Assembly (NCBI GenBank): GCA_036877525.1
Contig: JAZGTH010000065.1
Location: forward strand, 4,933,001 to 4,997,000
Origin: Chromobotia macracanthus
Lineage: Eukaryota > Chordata > Actinopteri > Cypriniformes > Botiidae
Direction: 5' to 3'
DNA: 64,000 bases
Shown: positions 13,896 to 26,669 of the stretch, piece by piece
Layout: every line of letters starts with the position of its first letter
Numbering within the stretch: the first letter of the stretch is position 1
Position numbers and translations under genes: made by a program
Notes under the pieces: generated by a model
The model's input: only the letters and a program-made list of their open reading frames with translations
Databases searched by the model: none
What the model was told of the DNA's origin: nothing

Positions 13896-14270
13896 TAGCC
13901 CATAGACTTTATTACCAGAATGATGTAACTAAAAATCTGAAAAAGCAATAAAGACACAAGAAGACTGAAGCCGTACATGTTGGTAATGCATGCCGTGTCT
14001 TTGATGTTGAATCTTTTACTCACTGCTGCTGCTGAGATTTTGTCTCTCTTTGTTTCATACAGTTGCTCTTATCAGAGCAGAGGATCACTAATGATTAACA
14101 CATGGCTAGCTTTTGTCTGTGCATTTTTTGTTCTGTTTTAAAGGGCCGATATTAGATCTCTCTCACTCTCCATATTAGACTGATGTGTGAGACAGGTTTT
14201 AACAGGCATTTAGCTTTAATGTAACTGTGAGACTCATTAAGGCCCGCACGAGTGCACGCACACATACACA

Positions 14271-14365
14271 CAGAATGTTTTCAGAATGTTCACTAAAAGT
14301 TCTAAAAGTCAATAGTGCTAATACAACATCTAAAAAACTGGACGTTTTAAGCATTCCTAGGATTT
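14271..14365 (+). mobile_element. TA-type short DNA element, copy 5 (internal deletion)
   Basis: Short fragment joining the left part (AGAATGTTTTCAGAATGTT, AAAAGTTCTAAAAG) to the right-hand core AATACAACATCTAAAAAACT. The middle of the family consensus is missing. Confidence 0.5.
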
Positions 14366-15180
14366 AAGACAGGATTTCCCCGCCTTGTCCATGACCTAAA
14401 TATAATACACTACATTTACTACATTGAGATAAAGGTTTCTTCAAAAGACTTATACAACAGTTGCACAAAACGCCTGCAGAGCAGAGAGACATTATAGATT
14501 ATGTATAATGTAAAAACTTTTATGTCTGACTTTGAATGATCAAAGCTTATAGAGCATTTAAATCGATGATAAACAGCTGAACAGCGGCTGACACTAAAGT
14601 AACTTGGACTTGCTTCCTTCATTTTTAAATGTGCACATAAAAAGTTGTTTTTGTCTTGAAACAGTTACATCTGGCAGTCACAGCTTTTTTGACTGATAAG
14701 CTCTTACTTCATAGGGTGACTCATTTTTGATATAAACATCTGTGTGTTTTCAAGTGTGACTTGGGTCTCTTTCTCTACCCCTCTCTCCACCCCCCTAATC
14801 TCTCTCTCTCTCTTTCTGGGTCTTTTATTCTTTGCCAGAAAAATATCAATAACATAATGCCACAAAGGTTTTACCAAAAAACAAACCATTCAAATGTCTG
14901 TTTCATGATACAGATCTTATTTCGCCCAGTATGCTACACATCTTTTGTAAATTTGAAGCTTTTTCATCATTGATTACTTTTATTCCTACGTGTGTTCAAA
15001 CCTAAACAAAACTGCATGATAACTTTTTCAAAAACACATGACTGTTAATCTTTATTTCACAACAGTGTGACTTATTGTATTTCTATCGTAAATGATTATG
15101 GAAGTTATGTTTTATATTTATTGATAGTAGATCTCTACAACACAACAGTCTACAGGTAACAAAAAAAATTACAAATTTTA

Positions 15181-15366
15181 TTTTAAAGTTCTAGAAATGT
15201 CTGTGGTATTAACATTATTGCTTGGTAATCAGAATGTTATCTAAAACGTTATCTATTGCCCCCAGTAACATAGTCTACTCACATTACTGCAACAACGTTT
15301 TTGATAAATTTGAGGGAATTTCTAAAGAACGTTAACAACATTCTGAGAATGTTTTCTGTCAGCGGG
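15181..15366 (-). mobile_element. TA-type short DNA element, copy 6 (reverse)
   Basis: Reverse-orientation copy, shown by TTAACATTATTGCTTGGTAA (complement of the family core) and by AACATTCTGAGAATGTTTTC close to its right edge. Terminal repeats are degraded. Confidence 0.55.
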
Positions 15367-16550
15367 GTTTTTGTAACAAAACTAACCATTTTGCTAAGGG
15401 CCCTTCCACCAAAAATGTTGTTTTGTTAGGGGAAATTCTAAAAAGCTTATAGTATTCAAAGGCAACCATTTAATTTGCACTAATGAAAAGAGTGTAGAGT
15501 CAAATATCCTTTTGAGCAAAGAATGAGAGTGGGGCATTAACATGATCTGCCATGATATTTCCCCAAATCAATCTGAACTAAAAAGGTTTAGTACAATTGC
15601 GTGTGCATACTTAAATCAATTTTTTTTCCAAGGATAATACTTTTTTAAGTGGAATACTGGAACAGTGGTCCAACAGATGTCACCGAACCTCTGTATCATG
15701 AAAACTTAATAAACCCAAATATTCAACAACAGCGTTGTTTTAAATTGCTTTCCTTTTTTCTTTCCCTATGATTTTTTACCCTGGTTGCTTATTTGTTGGC
15801 TTGCTGTTGCCCAAAGAATTTTACAGTCCTGATTTTTGGTGGTGTTTTGTGGCACAGAAGTTGCTGCCTCATTTGAGTTAGCATTTAATCATGCTTTTCC
15901 CTGTAGAATTCACTAATGACAGAACAACTTTCTGGGCATGCTCAGTAAACAGAGCAGAGGACTGCAGCTACAGACGTGTTTGTCCTATGAAAAGCTTCTG
16001 TCACCAACCAAAGCTGTTGTTTAACAAATGGAAACTTCATCAAAGTTATGCCTTGGTGGTTATGACTTGGCAGTGTAGAAATGACAGAACCCTTTTCCAA
16101 TCTTCACAGTTTTTTCCTCTTGTTTGGTATCATTTTGCCTTGCCTTTAGGCTTTTCGTGACTATACATGACAAACAAACAAATACATAAAACTGTGGCTT
16201 TATAACCTCAAAACAGCAAAAAAGCATTGCAAAACCATGTCAAAACTCTCATGATAATCAATACTGTGAATAGTAAATACAATATGATAGGATTAAGGTT
16301 TGGAATAATGGGTGTGGAAGGGTCAGGGCAATGTGTTGGACAGGTTTTGTCTGTGGTGTGGCGGTCTGGCAGGTGCAGATCAAGGCAGTAGAGAGATTTG
16401 ATCTCACTTATTTAGGTGTGATAACTCTTTGGTTATATGTAGTACTGGGATGGAGATATTTGGGTCATATGACCAAATCCAAGTCTTAATCAAAGGACAA
16501 TGAGGAAGTTTACATACAACATACCAGTCCATAAGTGAAAAAGTGAATTT

Positions 16551-16640
16551 ACTTTAGTTCAGCCAAAATGAATATATACTTCATGCTGTTCCAAACCTAA
16601 TACCATTGATTCTTGTATGTCTTCATTACACAAAGCTTAG
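16551..16640 (+). repeat. Degenerate cyprinid-type dispersed repeat
   Basis: The order TTTAGTTCAGCCAAAATGAA, then ATGCTGTTCCAAACCTAATA, then a TTCTTGTATGTCTTCATTAC-like segment resembles a dispersed repeat I recall as frequent in cyprinid introns and intergenic DNA (TAGTTCACCCAAAAATGA ... GTTGTTCCAAACC ...). It is diverged and non-coding. Confidence 0.45.
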
Positions 16641-17159
16641 AATGCATAGGAATCATTATTTCACATTAAAAGCAGGGTAGGCGATCGTTATTGTTTTTTT
16701 GTCTGTTTCCATCAAGTATTCACTGAAAAGGTTTTAACATTGGGATCAATTTCAGCATATTCCAGGAAAGCCTAATATACAATTAGAGACACATCTTGTT
16801 GACATATTCAACAGATAAATCACTTCAAAATGGTTTAGAATTTACAGTTTTAGAGTTTTCCGATATTTTTTAACCATCATACACTACAGTCACAGAGGGG
16901 TCAGCTGTCCAGTCTTGGCCGTTTGTGATGTGTTTTGTGGTCCTTGTTTAATGATCATGCTGAACTCTTAATAACCAGGGAATTGCTACTCTGCAAAATC
17001 TTATTCTCAAAACACTAAACCAACATTCACCATGCCCAGTCTCCTTCATATAAACCACACTGACATTTCTCTTATCCTTTAACCCAAATAATATTAATGA
17101 AAAATATGGCCTCAGAGCACAAAAAGGTCAAACTATATTTAATGTGTTCCTTTATTGTA

Positions 17160-18015
17160 AAAAATATAACTGGATTTTTTTTATTCAAGTTTAAGTGCTT
17201 TTACAGTAATTGGATAACACCGCAGACACATGCCTACATATCTGAATGCATGAAAGGAAACAAAATATAATTTTATGTGCTGTCTGCTAGCCACACCTAT
17301 CTTTAATAAAAAAATATTTTTCCTTTAAACTAATAAACCTTGTCTACAATACAGGAAATTAGCCTATTACCCCTTAATGAGTTGCATATTTTCTAAGAAT
17401 CTGCAGGGGTAAAAAGTTATTGCCATTTTGTCATAATTTGGCGGCCCCATTTTTTCTGCCTTTTATTATTTCTTATGGGCTAATTAAGTTATTAGCCTTT
17501 CATGGCAGAATTGTATTGTATCATTGTATTGTATAGTGTATCTTCTTTAGACTTATGCCAAGAACTGTGAGCTGTTCTGCCGGGCTTCAGTCCTGTACCT
17601 CTGTGCAGTGTGGGAGATGTGACAGAGTGGAAGACCTTTCATGAACTCAAAAAAACAACATCTAAACCCACAGTGATTCTTGTCATGGTATCATGTTTTC
17701 TGTTTTGTTAGTTCAAACCCAGTGCAAGTATGTTCCTTGTTTGATTTTTATTCTATCCCATGTATCACCATCATCTCGTTCTGTTCAAGTACTTTGTTTT
17801 AGTTATTTATATCTATTATTACTGTATATATAGATATATACAGTATATACAATATATATATATATATAGGTGTGGCTAACAGACAGCGTATAAAATTATA
17901 TTTTGTTTCCTTTCATGCATTCAGATATGTAGGCATGTGTCTTTGTTGTGTTTCTTTCCAATTTCTGTAAAAGCGCTTAAACTTGAATTTAAAAAATCTA
18001 GTATATACTGTATAT
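17160..18015. repeat. Large inverted repeat (fold-back structure)
   Basis: Two arms of roughly 140 bp, about 17160-17305 and 17864-18010, are reverse complements with scattered differences. Shared landmarks are TTCAAGTTTAAGTGCTTTTA, ACACATGCCTACATATCTGA and AGCCACACCTAT in arm 1 with their complements in arm 2. The spacer is about 560 bp and includes a TATATA-rich tract at 17822-17872. It may be a fold-back transposable element or two inverted copies of one element. No gene inside. Confidence 0.7.
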
Positions 18016-18477
18016 ACTGTATATATAGATATATTTGTTGACCTCTCAGTGTACTTAGATTTCTTTGTGAGTGAATGGTCATATTAACCTTTTTCTTATT
18101 GCAATCTCTCTCATTGTAATTTGTAACTTCTGTAGTGCAACTTTACAATATCTCAGTGTTAACCTTCATTAGCTTTTCTACTCTGTAGTTGTGTAGTTAT
18201 GTAGTAATGAAAATCACTGCAGTCACAGATCTGTTAAAATATTTCTGCTGACAGCAAACGCTGAAGCCTGATGGCAGATATAATTTATCACAGTGTTTGT
18301 AGTAGCACTTTAGATGTTTTTTTTTATATCTCGGCAGAAAAGAAGCTGCATCAGTTCAAAACAATAGTGTCAGTTTTTAATAACATCCAGGGTCACATCC
18401 CTCATGCTAATAAACTGACTTTAAGCTATTTGCAAGCTTTTACAACATTTTTCCTAAGATTTCTATTGAATGATTGG

Positions 18478-18775
18478 TAGCAGGGTGGCACAGTGGCTCA
18501 ATGGGTAGAACTGTTGCCTCACAGAAAAGTGGGCCAGTTTGCATGATCTCCCTGTGTCAGCTTGAGTTCCCTCCAGGTACTCTGGTTTCCCCCACATTCC
18601 AAGGACATGCAGTATAGGTATATTGGATATAACAAAAATTGCCCTTGCTGTGTGAATGTGGGTGAGTGTTTGTCCTGCAATAGACTGACCATCTATTTAG
18701 GGTGTAACCTACCTATGGCCTGAGATGCTGGGATAGGCTACAGCCCAAAATGAATGGATGGATTTGTGACAGGCT
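18478..18775 (+). mobile_element. Degenerate DANA-like SINE
   Basis: Starts GGTGGCACAGTGGCTCAATG, with an A-box-like segment, then GTTGCCTCACAG, AGTTTGCATGATCTCCCTGT, a CTCTGGTTTCCCCCACATTC segment and ACATGCAGTATAGG. This order matches the DANA/SINE family of zebrafish and related fish. The B-box region is shortened, so it is unlikely to be transcribed. It ends in an AATGAATGGATGGAT tail. Confidence 0.6.
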
Positions 18776-19648
18776 ATAGAAACAGAATGCCAGAACACAG
18801 TTCATATGAAGCAGCTCGGTCTCATATGGCATTTATTAGGGGAGGTACAACAGGCAGGCCTCCCTGATAAGAAGAGATAAAGCATGCCTTTCCCCAGTCA
18901 TTAATCCAGCTCGCCATGATGTCATATAAAATGGCCAATACAAATCATCATCTGACATATGACCACCCAAGAGTTAAAATGCCATGTGACAGGAATATGT
19001 GCGTTTGAGAACGTGGCCATGTGGGGATGGTTTAAAGTTTGTGAACACATACATATGTTTGAAACAAAAAGTACACAAATGCATTCACACACGCTCACTG
19101 GCCAAACATTTAGCAATGTGTTTCTGTGAATGTTTGGATCCTGCTTTCTCCCACACAATAAATATAGGAAAAAAGAGAAAGAGACTTTTTGCTCAGCAAG
19201 TGTAAAAACTCTTGGCTGCCTTTTTTCTGCATGTCTCACCCACCCCAAAACACAAAGGCGCTTTGATAACTTGGAAATTTTTTAAATTGTATCATTTGAT
19301 GTTTGTCAGACACAATTAGCTTGTCTTCTGACCCAAAGCAAATTGTTATGTGATGATGTTATTGTTGGCCATGGCCAGTCAGAATATGAACTTGTTATGA
19401 GTCGTGGATCTTCTCTAGTTTAAGAGTTCAACAGAGGCCCATATAACAGTCCATACAGATCAATATTTTATTCAGGATGTGACAAAAAGCACAATCTGTA
19501 CATCCAAATCATGTAGTACATCTGTTAAATACAAATTTCCTTGAGATTCAGGGGAAAATATGAACAAATAGGGCATAAAGTGCCTGGCTATTTGTTTTGA
19601 CACTGTTTAAGTACTGTTTGTGCTCTGTTCAGGTTTTGCATGCTTCAT
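18776..19648. other. Gene-free sequence
   Basis: No gene or clear repeat is seen. Opposing short frames at 18922-19248 and 18999-19205 have no supporting features. Confidence 0.45.
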
Positions 19649-19795
19649 GTTCCTGTAGTTCAACTAATAGAGCATTGCTTTAGCAGTGCCAAGGTTGTGG
19701 GTTTGATTACCAGGGAACACATGTACTTTACACAAGTACAACTGTATACCTTAAATACACTGTAAGTGGCTTTGAATAAAAGTGTCTGCCAAATC
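19649..19795 (+). mobile_element. tRNA-derived SINE
   Basis: The head keeps a tRNA-like A box around 19654-19672 (CCTGTAGTTCAACTAATAG) and B box at 19700-19710 (GGTTTGATTAC). The body then ends in CACTGTAAGTGGCTTTGAAT, followed by AAAAGTGTCTGCCAAAT, a 3' tail shared by many fish SINEs and their partner LINEs. It is a mutated, probably inactive copy and not a functional tRNA gene. Confidence 0.75.
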
Positions 19796-22002
19796 ATCAT
19801 CAAACACAATCATTTCTATAGCATGTGTAAAGACAGCTGTCAATACAGTGATCTTTATTTACCCTGCCTTTTACGAGAGTATTTTCAAGTGTGGTTGTAA
19901 TACATCTTATTGTGAGTTTGAAGCAAAGCCACAGACACCAAGTGATGGATACACCATAAAAAAATAACAGTGCAGACTTATGGAATACAGCCCATCTATA
20001 TATCAATATTCATCAACCAGTGAGAGAGAGAAAATAACCACAATTGAGAGATTATGATTTGTTTTCTGGATGGTGTTTTGTTAACAGTCTCCAGTGGCTA
20101 ATAAAACACTAGATTTCATCTCACACCTCTGAGGCATGAAACTGTAATAATAATTGCTTGCACAATTGTCACACATCCTCATGAGATATGCTGACCACTC
20201 ATTTGCAAACAAAGCATTCTGATTTCAAACTGAACCATAACTAACGTCTGATGTGAAGTTATCTTTTAGTTTTAGTTGTATTGTTAGCCAACGTTCTGAG
20301 AACATTCCCTATTAGCTGGGTGATCAGTCAGTTTATCTGAATCAAGTGTTCAAAGTGTTTTTACTTTTTTAGAGTAGTTTTACTTGAATTAATCTGGGTT
20401 CTGTAAAGCTTACTGGACTAAATCAATTTTCACAACTAAGCATTAAAAGACTCAAAACTCATTTGGCTGAAAATATAACTCAAATGAGTCCCTCATTTGG
20501 CATCTGCATTCACTTGATGTTTTTCAGTGGTGCTTTTTCCAGCCCTTAGGACAAGCTCAGTAAATCTGACATCCACGTATTGTTCTGGTGCAGGTTTATT
20601 CGCTAATAACAGATGGATTCCAGTTAACCTTCAATTGACATTATTCTGTACAGAGCTGCATGTTCTCCTGCGTGTTTTCCTGATGCTTGACAATAAACCA
20701 GTCAGCTGAGACTGTAAACGGCCTCGGTTAGTGATGTGTCTGTGTGTGCGTGCAATCTTCTGGCTACTCACCAGACCAATTAACCAAACAGACATCGCTC
20801 AGTGCTGCAACCCAAGACAAACCCAATCTGAGTCGCCCTAATTGAAATGACAACTTAATTACAGCCTGATAATATCAGCCCTTCTCCTTTCCATCTCTCC
20901 CTCTCATTTTACACTCTCTTTATTCTTTCAGTAGCTCTAATTAACAGAGACACCCAACAGGTTTGATGTAAATGCGGGAAACTCCAGCCCCTAACCTTTT
21001 CCCTGTATTGCAGTGTGTACAATTAAACCCTGGTAAGTGAAAAGTCACTTTATCTCATTTTCGTTGACGATGTATGTAAGAGATTCTTCATTTAGACGAA
21101 ATAGTAGCTTAACTCACACCTTTTTCTTTCCGCTAGAGCTGCATAATTAGCATTAGTATTGTCTTTAAAGGTGCTACATAGAGTTTAGCATTGGTGCTAA
21201 ACCACATCATTACCATAATGTGTATGTGACTGTAAATGATTGGCCCTGATCTATCGCTCTTTCCGCTACATCAAAGTGAAACAGAGCGTTTGCTGTAATT
21301 GGCCCGTGCCGTCCTGTCATGATGATTCAAGATGATGTCTGTTCTTCTTCCTCCAGAACCCAGTGACTCGCTAATTAACACTCAAAAAACATAAATGTGG
21401 AACTCAAGAGAGAGGGGAAAAAAGACTTCAGAGACTCCATTAGTATTTCATGATCCTGACTCGATTTTGCAATATCAATTTAATGTATTATGCTGTGATT
21501 AAAGTCTCATTTTCCAGGGAATCAAAAGTGGATATTTAAAAGTAATCTTTCTGGAAATAATTTGGTGAAAGCATTTTTCATTACCATGATGAATAGCTTC
21601 TGCAAACACAGAATCAATGTGTGCATTCAGTAAGATCTTTTATTATCTCATCAGGTATTGAGGGTTAATGTTTTTCTTAATTATTTCCTCCAGTGTTGTC
21701 GTTTTACATATGTGTGCTTCTTAATCATTGATTTCTCAGATGACATGTGGAGTGAATGACAAAGTCATCATGTTGTTAATACACTGGAAACCCTTTGTAG
21801 CATTTCACATGTTCCTGGATCAACATCCTTGTTGGTGCTAAAGAAACATTCAGATTTCAGGCAGCTTACTGTTTCTGTCTGTCTTTTTAATGTCAGTCAT
21901 TTGATTGAATAGGAGATGAATCCACTAAATATTTCATATTTCATGCTAATCCATGTAATATTGCTAGCTGGAGTGGTGAACCTCTGTGTGAGTGTGTGTG
22001 CG
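19796..22002. other. Gene-free sequence with enhancer-like blocks
   Basis: No gene is supported. Bases 20740-20990 and 21110-21400 are non-repetitive and rich in TAATTA, TAATTG and similar homeodomain-type sites, which is typical of conserved regulatory DNA; whether they are conserved cannot be told from this window. A 35 bp fragment of the TA-type element family lies at 20285-20320. Confidence 0.35.
20285..20320 (-). mobile_element. TA-type short DNA element, copy 7 (terminal fragment)
   Basis: Only one terminus remains: AGCCAACGTTCTGAGAACAT followed within 20 bp by TTAGCTGGG, the complement of the left end of the reference copy at 13615. Confidence 0.5.
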
Positions 22003-22100
22003 GTCCTGGTATTTACTCTGTTATGGGGACCAAATGTCCCCACAAGTATTTTTTTTGGCTTATAAATCATACAGATTGTGTGTGTGTGTGTGTGTGTGTA
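22003..22100 (+). repeat. Dispersed GTCCCCA-type repeat, copy 2 (truncated)
   Basis: CCTGGTATTTACTCTGTTAT, then GGGGACCAAATGTCCCCACA and TTATAAATCATACAGA, ending in a TG microsatellite at about 22078-22099. The rest of the family consensus is missing. Confidence 0.6.
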
Positions 22101-22496
22101 CACAGATGTGAGTGTGGAAAGCATCAGTCACTGGATGGTAAAACACCTGCAAACATCCTGAATAATAAAACAGACTTATTGAAATATTTAGACTTTCCCA
22201 TCAAAGAATCTTTAAAACATGAGATTTAGGTTCACACTCTGTTTTGGGAATAAATGAAGAATAGAGAATCACAGGTTCAGTGAATCTGTTTCCTGTGCTG
22301 AAATGCTAAGGAATGCTTAAAAAGTGATTTTTCGTCCCTTCCACTCTCTCATGTTTCCCAACACTCCTTTATTTCTCTTCCTCTTCATTTGTAAGTAGGA
22401 TTGTGGGTAAGAAACAAGCTTTAGAAACATGGCTTGCTATCCAAGTGTAACTCATGTCTGAGGGGAGGATAACCAGGATGATGCCTGCAAACAATT

Positions 22497-22832
22497 TCTG
22501 GTTATAAGAACATTTCCCTAATATGTCCATTAAGTAATAAAAACATTAATAATGTTGTTGTGAATGTTCTAGGAACATTCAAAATGTCCAGTTTTTTAGA
22601 TATTGTTAAATATAGTTTTTATGTTATTGTTTGGTTATAAGAACATTTTTCAACATTTTATATTCTGTAATGTATTTAAAACGTTACACTAACTACTTAA
22701 GAATAATGTTTTTGATATATATGATATGAATTATACAGTTAAGACATATCCTACTAATGTCACTGCAAGAATGTTTTTAATAACTTTTAAAGAATATTAG
22801 CCAATGTTTTGAGAACTGTTAGCTGAGTAAGC
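22497..22832 (-). mobile_element. TA-type short DNA element, copy 8 (reverse)
   Basis: Long reverse-orientation copy. It starts near TTTCTGGTTATAAGAACATT, contains the complementary core ending in AAAATGTCCAGTTTTTTAGA, and ends TTTTGAGAACTGTTAGCTGA, corresponding to the left terminus of the reference copy. No open frame. Confidence 0.65.
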
Positions 22833-23543
22833 TGTTTTTATTGTGTTTCCTTTATGCACAAATGTATCCTGAAATCATTGGTTGTTCGAATGGAAGAGAT
22901 CTACATTGTCATGTGTGTGTCCACTTTTAAGAAAATAAGCTGAGGTTAGATTTATTTTCTCTGGTGTAGTTTAATAAAATGTAACCAGGTGATAGCCAAT
23001 GTTGATATGTTTGTGTTTTATCATGCATTAGCTCTGAACGGTGTGTGTATGTCTGTTGTGTACAGTTGGTAAAATGATTTTACCCACAAATCCTTGTAAA
23101 AAAAAAAGCCTGTCTTTAATGTTCAAGGCTGACCTTGTGATGACATCATTGCCTTAAGCCAAGAAGAGGGACGTCTGCATGATAAAAGCTAGTGATACAG
23201 GCCACCATGACTCCACACACAACAAACCACTGAAGAACTTCCAACAGTCTTCTTTGTTTGGGGTTTCTGTCCACAGGGATGACAGAGATACAGTCCAGTG
23301 TGTGGCAGAGGAATGACAGAAAACACATTTAGTGAGCAGGTCAGTAAGCAGGCCTACGGGAATTTGGGTTTTGAAATGAAAAGTCCCAACATCAGGAATA
23401 AATGGATTACCCTACAGTGCCCTGAAGATCTGACCACATTTTCAGTGGCTATGCTAGATAGATATCTTTTAAATTCTAAAAACAAAACAACAAGAATTAG
23501 AACAAGATACAGCCTCATGCAACAAAGCCAGGCATGTGGTAAC
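22833..23543. other. Gene-free sequence
   Basis: No gene or recognisable repeat. The opposed short frames at 23146-23328 and 23298-23579 lack support. Confidence 0.45.
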
Positions 23544-23880
23544 CCAGTGAACAGTCTCAGAATGTTGGAAACTTTGTGAAAAGTTCTCTCTAGATGATCA
23601 GAAATGTTCTTGCAGTAATGTTAGTAGAATATATTTTAACGTTATATATCAGATATATTAAAAACATTATTTTTAAGTTATTAGTAGAATGTTTTTTAGA
23701 TTTTTTTAGTTACAAATTTAAAAAAAGTTTGAATAACATTATTGTAATGAAGCAATGATGTTAATACAATGACTAGATAACAGGATGTTTTGAGTTTAAT
23801 TGTTTTAATGTTTTGTAATTTAATGTAATGTTAGGGAAACGTTTTTCCTAAAATTTTAAAACCTAAAATTGTTAGCTGTG
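23544..23880 (+). mobile_element. TA-type short DNA element, copy 9
   Basis: Starts CCCAGTGAACAGTCTCAGAA and shares TTCTTGCAGTAATGTTAGTA and GTTATATATCAGATAT with other copies. It ends CCTAAAATTGTTAGCTGTG. Slightly longer than the 281 bp reference because of internal A/T-rich expansion. Confidence 0.65.
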
Positions 23881-24019
23881 AAGCAGGTTTATGAACTTTG
23901 CAATATTTTATTACTTTTTTGTTTTCTTTTCAGTTTTGATGACATTAAATTTGTTCACAGAATGTCATACAGTCAAAAACATTGACTGTGATACATTACC
24001 CTTGAAGTTTAAGTGGCCT

Positions 24020-24364
24020 CAGGGAAGTTTCTTTCTGCATACATTATACTGTATATAAAATGTAATATAAAATGTAATATAATATAAATTCAATTTATAT
24101 GAAACGGCAAACATTTAATTTATTGAGCATTACAAATTGTAATTTAATTATTTCAGTGTTACAACATTGGCTACTTACCTGTATACTTATATGTACATTT
24201 TTACTTATATTTTATTTTGATATATAATTATATGTAACTATGTATTATATTATTATATAATTTATAATTATATATCTTATATTTATAGTTTATTTTATTT
24301 TGTTTCTTTCCTTAAAATAGCAACAAAATACACTGGGAAACACTTGACTGAAATGTCAGATTAA
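24020..24364. other. Very AT-rich low-complexity sequence
   Basis: Tandem-like units such as TAAAATGTAATATAA near 24055-24080 and long TATATTATTATA runs near 24220-24300. No gene. Confidence 0.5.
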
Positions 24365-24845
24365 AAATCTTTTAAACTGAAGACATCTGATTAAACGTTA
24401 AAAATGTAAAAATAAAAATATAATTGTACCAACATATTAATTTCAATTTAATTTTTGTTATTAGAAAACTACAATTTAAAAAAATGTTTTTGAAATAGAT
24501 GATTTGGACCAAATAATGAAGAAAAAGCAGCCAATAAGAGTGCAGGATAGAGGGGAACTCCTTCAAAACTCTTTTAAAGTCTTCTCAGGATGATTCCTCA
24601 AGAAACTGAGTGATGGAAAATGTCAAGAAAATGTTTGTAAATTCTAGATGAAGGGTGACTATATTGAATATGCTAGAATATATCCTCATTTACCTTATTA
24701 TTAATTTTCTTTAGTCATAACATAATTCCTAAAATTACATTTGTGCCATTTCATAGTTTTGATAAGTTTATTATTATTCATAAATTTAAAAAATATGAAC
24801 AAAGAAAAAGTGTTTCCAAACTTTTGACTGGTAGTGCATATATAT
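24365..24845 (+). repeat. Teleost dispersed repeat ending in a CAAACTTTTGACTGGTAG-type terminus
   Basis: Contains GAACTCCTTCAAAACTCTTT, then TTCCTCAAGAAACTGAGTGA, CATTTCATAGTTTTGATAAG and the terminus CCAAACTTTTGACTGGTAGT. The same order occurs in a dispersed repeat I recall from salmonids and other teleosts. Classification is left open; it is non-coding and much mutated. Confidence 0.6.
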
Positions 24846-26669
24846 TATTAGGTGCACAAAAGCAATATTTTTGTTTGATGATGAAAACATTGGTCTATTC
24901 ACTGCACTGAATCTTTTAAACGTAGAGAAATTTTATTTGTGACATGCTTCCAGTAAATGGGATATCCACATATCATTTTGGTGCGCAATGTATTGCCCAC
25001 CACTAAACATTATAAAAAATCAAGCAGATGTAATTGGTGGTTAAACGGCTGTTGAACAGACACTTGTTGGCCTGATTAGGCTACAATGAGCAACATATGT
25101 AATACCTAAAGTCAAATATTGGGCTAGTTTCATTAACAGTCACATACCACACATACCAACATGTCACAGTTGGATCACTGCCTGGGGCGACTTAAAGATC
25201 TTGGCCATCACATCTTGAAGGACGTAATACTGGGTAGGTTGGTATGTGTATTTATAGAGCAGATCATGTGCAGGAGTGACGGCTCCTAAGGGAAAAGATG
25301 TTGAATGTTCTGAAGCAGGAGACAGCCCAATAATCTAATTAGATAGTGACACAAAGTGTGTGAATGAGCTCTGTGAGGAGGAATCTGCTGATCGAAGTGC
25401 TCAAGACTTTAATTGGCTGAAGCAGGCGTCAGTTCATTCAGCGGCACACAGACATGCCTTGAACACCCGGGCAGGTGATTTTCACATGCCTGACACCTGC
25501 AGTCTCGGAGACGAGGTGATGGGAGGCTGGTATCTCCATAGTACCACCTGATTTCCCACCAAGGTCCGCAGCACTGGCAAAAATTCAGTCTTGGTTAAAT
25601 TGTGAAGAGGAAAGGAGGTGACACACATAAGATGGGCGTCATGATAATCTGTGCTAAATGAAGGACTCGGAAAGTGACCAGACCGTGCTGTTAGGGCTGC
25701 TAGTCTCAGTTACTCATACCATCTCCAGGAATATTCACACACATCATTAGAATATCCCCCATTAGTGAGAGATTAGCGGAGATTAGCGAAACGGTAGCAA
25801 GAGGAGAGAAATCTAGTTTTTATATAGCGGCAGAAATGACAGCAATGATGATTATGGTAATGATGATGAAGACAATGATGATGATTAGCGTTGATTTGGA
25901 ATGGGGATCAGTGACAAGAGGTAGGCCTTATTTATCTGTGTCTGTCTGCAAGCAAGAGATGGGTCGTGGGTAATGTGACATGATAAAAAATAGGCGATAT
26001 CTCCCTAGCCATGCATAAAAATAAAAACACACAGTCACATACGCAAACAGTAAATCCCATTAAGACTGCAGAATTGGCTGTCCCTGTGCGTCTCTGCTTC
26101 TCTGTCAGCTGGTGTGTGTGCATAAAAGAGTTGAGAAATGGACTGTTATGATTTTCCTTGGCTTGGTTACACTTACAAATCATGCAAAGAAAATTCTTTC
26201 AAATTACCGTTCTTTGTTTATGTACAGCTATATCAATTTAAAATACATTGGACTCATTAAAACAAGCAAAAAGACAAAGAATTCAATATCAGGAGACCTT
26301 TCATTTGTTTGTTTTTTAGATGCTTGCTTTTCTGCTTTTAATTTTGTCATCTGCCTTTTTGCCAATATTACTGCTTGCTTTCTAAGCTGATTTTATTCAT
26401 TTAAACAGAATCTCCCTCCAGAGAGACTTTTGTATTATTTGAGAATTATTTCCAAATTGAATTCCACTTAACTTTATATTCATGCAGCTAACGATTCCTA
26501 TCAGTTTGTTCAAAACAATTAAGCTTTATGAGCACTAAAGCCAAGTACCAGCTGCCAAGCCATGTCAAAAGACAATCTTCTTGTTATGAATTTTCATCCT
26601 TTGGTCTGTCCAACTGTGTGCCAAAGCTGAAGTCACTAATACACATCAGGAAGAGAAGATAATCATACA
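24846..26669. other. Gene-free sequence with enhancer-like blocks
   Basis: No gene is supported. Bases 25385-25560 (several CACCTG/CAGGTG E-box cores within GC-richer sequence) and 26380-26580 (compact AT-rich non-repetitive block with TTAATT-type sites) look like possible regulatory elements, by appearance only. A short run of GATGAT repeats lies at about 25845-25885. Confidence 0.35.

Larger units (their letters stand above)
13898..17159. other. Gene-free sequence with element fragments
   Basis: No gene is supported. Besides the element fragments listed separately (14271-14365, 15181-15366, 16551-16640) this stretch is AT-rich unique-looking sequence. The plus-strand frame at 15891-16160 has no recognisable features. 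Confidence 0.45.

Noticed and set aside
19649..19795. tRNA gene
   Set aside because: The A and B boxes are present, but the body and 3' tail are those of a SINE and the cloverleaf is not maintained.
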